Below the pieces are notes generated by a model that saw nothing but the letters and a program-made list of their open reading frames with translations, ran no database searches and was not told the DNA's origin. A DNA stretch of 64,000 nucleotides, from contig JAVHKY010000065.1 of the NCBI GenBank assembly GCA_035079385.1, positions 930,001 through 994,000 on the forward strand, in the 5' to 3' direction. The DNA is from Aspidiotus rigidus. Its lineage: Eukaryota > Arthropoda > Insecta > Hemiptera > Diaspididae. Positions 60,070-64,000 of the stretch are shown one piece after another; the stretch's first letter is position 1; every line of letters begins with the position of its first letter. The translations under genes were made by a program, and so were the position numbers.

Positions 60070-61135
60070 TTTTCTCTCGAAATTTCAGTGATATAATGTA
60101 ATTACAAAATCATAACATTTTCAGTGGACAAAAAGTGCGAGAAAGTACCCGTAAAAATTAGTATCGAGTGATTTCGTTTTCATCAAATTGGGCCATTTTG
60201 TTTGTTTTCCACTCATTAGTGCAGTGGACGACGTACTTCATATTAACTCTCGGAAATTTATTTCGACGTCTTGTCTCTCCAATTACTCCTCCATGTAATC
60301 GGTATTTTTCTTGGTCCTTCATATGAACTTAAAACACGTACGATGATTTGTTTCGTGTGTCGCGACTGAAATATCGCACAATTCGGTGGGAAGCAACTCG
60401 TTACCAACCCATCTTTAATTCCCTCGCATCACTCGATGTTATCGTCTTTCGCCCTTTGAAATCAAATTCACGCTCTCCTTATTACCTCTCCGAGCTGACT
60501 TCATCTCGATATTCTTCATCAGGGGTTTCACCTGGCCCCATCAGAGAATAAAAAATATATGAAATTTATTACAACACGAAAAATGAAGACCATATTTTAT
60601 GTCTAAATCCACCTCTCTGGCCTCATATGGGTGAATATATAAAGGGTACGCTAATATTAGAAGTAGGGGGGAAGGGAGAGCAGAGATACGGACCTCATTA
60701 CTATCTATTTTTACTTTTGTTTCAGGGCAAATGACGGTTATTATTTCATAAAGGGGTCTACTTTCCTTAGACCGAGTGTCTTTCGGGGGTCATTCGCACC
60801 ATTTTTCTCCAACATTTTTCCCATTTATCTACCAACTAAACTTCCTGCCCCAAATTAGGTTCAGTCGCCACGAAGCTTATAACTCTGATGAAAGGTAGCT
60901 GTTAATTAAATGAAAAAAGTCTGCATACAATGAACATGGAAGTTTTATAAAAGGCTATATTACGACAAAGAAATGTTGGGTGAAAGGTATTGTTCATTGT
61001 TACCACGTACAAAACGAGAAAGTCTTAGCATCCTCACTCGAAAACCACTCGTTGAATTGAGCCTACTTGTTTGTTTCATTAACTTGAATAAGAAATTACA
61101 TATCCACAAATATAGAAAACCATATCTAGATTGAA
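60070..61135. other. No recognisable feature
   Basis: AT-rich DNA. One 67-codon frame (60348-60551) has no domain. Confidence 0.45.
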
Positions 61136-61139
61136 TAAA

Positions 61140-62255
61140 CTAATAACCGACCGGTTTCGGAAAGCCAGTTTCCGTTATCGAGGTTAATATGGTACCGAGA
61201 AAAAAACAATTTGAACGAAGGCTAAGATATCAGTTATGCCTGTTGATTGTTGTATAAGTAGGTCCGTAAATATATTAAATAGATCATATACGTAGCGTCA
61301 TTGAGTAGCGTTATATTATTACTATCATTCTTATGACTTATATTTCAAATTTCACTTTAACGATTCAAAACTTTGTTTTTCGGCTAGGCGTAGCGTATAG
61401 AGAAGGGTGACATTGGATTTTCCGGGGTTGTCACCGCTTTAGAGTATGTGATCGGCAAATCTTCTTCTCTACGGTGTAATGATACGGCGTTCGGCGAGAG
61501 TACTTCCTGTCTGATCGACGTACTCCGAATTACATTCACCAAATTCTAGTCCAGTATTCCTCCAAGGCATTTGCGGTGAATCGCGAACCTTTAGGAGATT
61601 AAGGCTATTTCCATCGAGTTGCAGTCTTTACTCTTTACTTCGGTCGATCGCGACACATGTCTGATTTTGAAATTTTTTTTTTTTATACACCCTTTATACT
61701 TAGTGAAAATAATAAATTAGATCGCGTGTTGAAAACTTGGAGGAACACTGTTCTAGTCGAAATACAATTCGGATCCTCGGTATGAGGTAGCAGGCTTTTT
61801 CGAGTAACCTTGCAATGCGGAAAGATGAGGAGTCTAGGAAGAATTGACGTATCCATTTTTCTTTTTCTTGTAGAGAGGATCACTGAGTGAGGTCTATCGA
61901 TTGCAAAAGAAGGAGTACGGCTTGTTGTTTATCCCTTTTGATGTTCACGTTATTACATCCAAGCTCTGCTATACTCTGTATGGTTTCAGTCTTTTTGTTG
62001 ATTAACCTATGAATCATGGTGAGGTAGGCGGCTACCTTGTGCTTGTGAGGAAATAAGGATTCGCCATTAATTATGACTCATGTAAGGGCTATTATGACCA
62101 CTGTCACCATGTTCTTCAATACGCATTCGTGATCGAGGAAATTGATCATTTTTTCTTTCAACTCCGAAGTGAACTTGGGTCGTTTAGGAAAATGTGTAAC
62201 GTGGTTCTGTCGCTCAACCACAAGCGGAAAATATCATCTACTCGTGGTACCTAGT
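61140..62255 (-). pseudogene. Second Penelope-like retroelement, heavily decayed
   Basis: In order on the minus strand: VDDIFRLWLSDRTTLHIFLN (about 62252-62170, the VDD box of the reverse transcriptase), a region resembling S-x-HK-AAYLTMIHRLIN in broken frames (about 62060-62000), the frame 61883-61683, and EYVDQTGSTLAERR (about 61545-61490), matching the Y-V-G-Q-T motif of the GIY-YIG endonuclease with G to D. A hammerhead-like remnant follows at 61147-61184. Multiple stops and frameshifts. Confidence 0.65.
61147..61184 (-). ncRNA. Degenerate hammerhead-like core
   Basis: Minus strand: CTCGATAA in place of CTGATGA, then GGAAA/TTTCC (stem II) and CGAAAC plus CGGTC. The core is mutated, so it should be inactive. 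It supports the element identity and its 3' position. Confidence 0.45.
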
Positions 62256-62339
62256 CAAGCAGAAGGGTTATTGTTAAAAACGAGGCTCCCTGAACAATGT
62301 TAAACGAGGAACGAAGAGAACCTGTTCAATGGGTCGACC

Positions 62340-62790
62340 CAGCGTCCACCCGGATTCAACTATATTTTGTTATCTGGCTCACTTTCCTCCCTATCTTCAC
62401 AAGATCCTTACTCAAATAACCCTATCACTCAACGCATTTACGTCATTCTTCATACGCTAACCTCCGTCAAATCACCAGTCACCTTCATGTGGATTCTAGG
62501 TCATATCGATCACTCTCAACATGAAAACGTTGATCGTGCGGCTACAAACTCCTCCCTCTTACCAAAAATTACTGACCCAGCTCATTCGCCAGTAAACGAC
62601 CTTCGAAAATACTACCGTTTCACCATCCTAGAGCTTCTTGGCGCCATCTTTGGAAAGAATAGCATCTCAACAAACTAAGATCAATCAATAGCCTCCCTAT
62701 TCCTTGGTCTTCTTCAAATAGAAACTCCCGCCACGAAGAAGTCATCCTATTTGTTCTCTGTGTGGAGCAATATTTCAGTACCTTCCTCAG
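62340..62790 (+). pseudogene. LINE RNase H and downstream fragment
   Basis: The frame 62367-62678 reads SLSSLSSQDPYSNNPITQRI and FMWILGHIDHSQHENVDRAA, the second half of the RNase H domain. In another frame near 62725 SRHEEVILFVLC matches the motif seen at 33.85 kb. Frameshifted and truncated. Confidence 0.6.
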
Positions 62791-62799
62791 AAGAATGGT

Positions 62800-64000
62800 T
62801 ACTCGCTAGGAGGTGAGCGGCAAAAGCCGAATTCTTAGGTTTGTTTTCACGGAATGCATGGAGGTGCTCAGAGGTTCTGACTGAAAATTGGCGACCTGAC
62901 TCACCAATGTATACGGCAGGGTAAGAAGTCGGTTTTTGCCGCTAGTTCGAGAACGTGAATTTCTTCCTTCCTCATAAGTACAGTTGAACTTTTTCCATAC
63001 TCCTCTTCCGACTTTTACCGCTCGATAATCAGAATTCGTATGGTTTCTTCCTCCTCGTATTTATATATTGAAAGTCAAAACTCTGTGTGTCTTTTCTTCC
63101 TTTCAAGCTTGTTTGTAATAGAAATTTTTTCCGTTACCTCTCTTCATTTAACTAGTTTGAGAGTGAGAATTTCTTCAATCCCTCTCCCCATTCGTCATAA
63201 TGATGAAAGGATCAAATTTTCTCCATGGCCGACCACTGATCTATACCGTTTCATGATTGGACTCCTTTAGTGGCCTTCCCCTACCATACACGTTTATTGA
63301 ATTTCAGAATTTTTCTGTCCCCCACTTTATCAAGTGCCCCTCCATATCTATATTATACGAGAACGAGAATGTCACTAATCTCCCTTTCTCTCCTTAAGAT
63401 GTATGCAGCTAGATGGTCGAATAACCCCCCGTCCTGTTGCACTTATAATAATTATGTACAATGAAAGTCCGCATTTTTCGGTTTACTACCTCTTGTACAT
63501 AAATAGTGGTGCATTTTCCGAGTATCCCCTTCGTATAGAGCTAGATGACCGAAATCTCTTCAAGTAGCCTTCCTTGTCTACGTACTCCAGAATGGGACTT
63601 ACTCCAATCTCCCTTTTCTTTATTACATAGCTGTGAGACTACTTCACACCTTTGTACCACAATTCATTCCTCCAATTTAGAATATGACCACATTGGACAT
63701 CGAACAATTAATTAATATTAAGTCGAGCCTCAATCTTACTGTGTAGCTATATTATATGAAGATTGAGTCTCCTTTGTAACGTATAATACAACGCTGGTAT
63801 TCGAATTATGAAGATCTTTTCGTCTTATCAAAGTGAAACTTAAAACTCTGAACCGTACCACCTTCCCAATAGTTAGATGGTCAAACTCCTTACATGACCC
63901 TCTTCTAATCTATATAACTTTAGGAAAATCGGAATTTATCAAAATTACTCCCTCTGTTTATTTATATATCTACAGATGGGAAATCAAAATTGTCTTATGT
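62800..64000. other. No recognisable feature
   Basis: Pyrimidine-rich DNA with short frames (63040-63464) and no domain. Repeated short phrases (agctagatggtcgaa, agttagatggtcaaa, agctagatgaccgaa) at about 63408, 63538 and 63870 suggest diverged repeats. Confidence 0.4.

Noticed and set aside
1..64000. CRISPR array or prokaryotic operon
   Set aside because: No regularly spaced short repeats with unique spacers and no dense co-directional ORFs. The content is eukaryotic.

Overview
The window is eukaryotic DNA, most likely from an insect. It is AT-rich and gene-poor. It has spliceable exons, Penelope-like retroelements, LINE RNase H fragments, a Helitron and hAT-type MITEs, and no operons or bacterial signals. 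I cannot name the species. I see no tRNA or rRNA gene. Most open reading frames are short and unsupported.

Layout. (1) About 1-13.6 kb and about 34.4-49.8 kb are two diverged copies of one segmental duplication, here called A and B. Each carries a paralogue of the same unrecognised minus-strand gene. Its large first exon can splice, in the same phase, to either of two alternative terminal exons. In copy A (9057-10804) the distal terminal exon encodes two CCHC zinc knuckles. In copy B (41745-45859) the first exon has grown into 16 tandem 60-residue repeats, arranged as eight 360-bp units, while the zinc-knuckle exon is frameshifted and partly deleted. (2) Between the duplicates, 13.67-30.45 kb is a tandem array of nine diverged units of about 1.6-2.8 kb. 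(3) 30.9-34.1 kb holds a hAT MITE with a perfect 8-bp target-site duplication, three tandem pre-miRNA-like hairpins, another hairpin and a LINE tail. (4) 50-64 kb is a transposon graveyard: a perfect 81-bp-arm palindrome, two Penelope-like fragments with hammerhead-like cores, LINE RNase H fragments, a Helitron 5' part with Rep-region ORF, a partial second Helitron copy, foldbacks and a TIR element.

The most exciting element is the array. Each of the nine units carries, on the minus strand, a 132-153-nt segment that folds by hand into the nested double pseudoknot of HDV-like self-cleaving ribozymes. The elements are: a 7-bp P1 opening with a G.U wobble, a 6-bp P2, a 3-bp P3 abutting P1, a 2-bp P1.1, P4, and a J4/2 strand matching C-N-R-A. 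Compensatory changes between copies support P1 and P4. No unit has a reverse transcriptase ORF. If the minus strand is transcribed, the array should cut itself into monomer RNAs of about 1.6-2.8 kb, a non-coding arrangement that recalls hammerhead retrozymes but uses a different ribozyme class. Five units also carry a long pre-miRNA-like hairpin, five carry an old co-amplified hAT MITE, and the last unit contains a roughly 212-bp satellite with one stem-loop per monomer.

All structures, splice sites and family assignments were read by eye from the sequence. No folding, alignment or database program was run.
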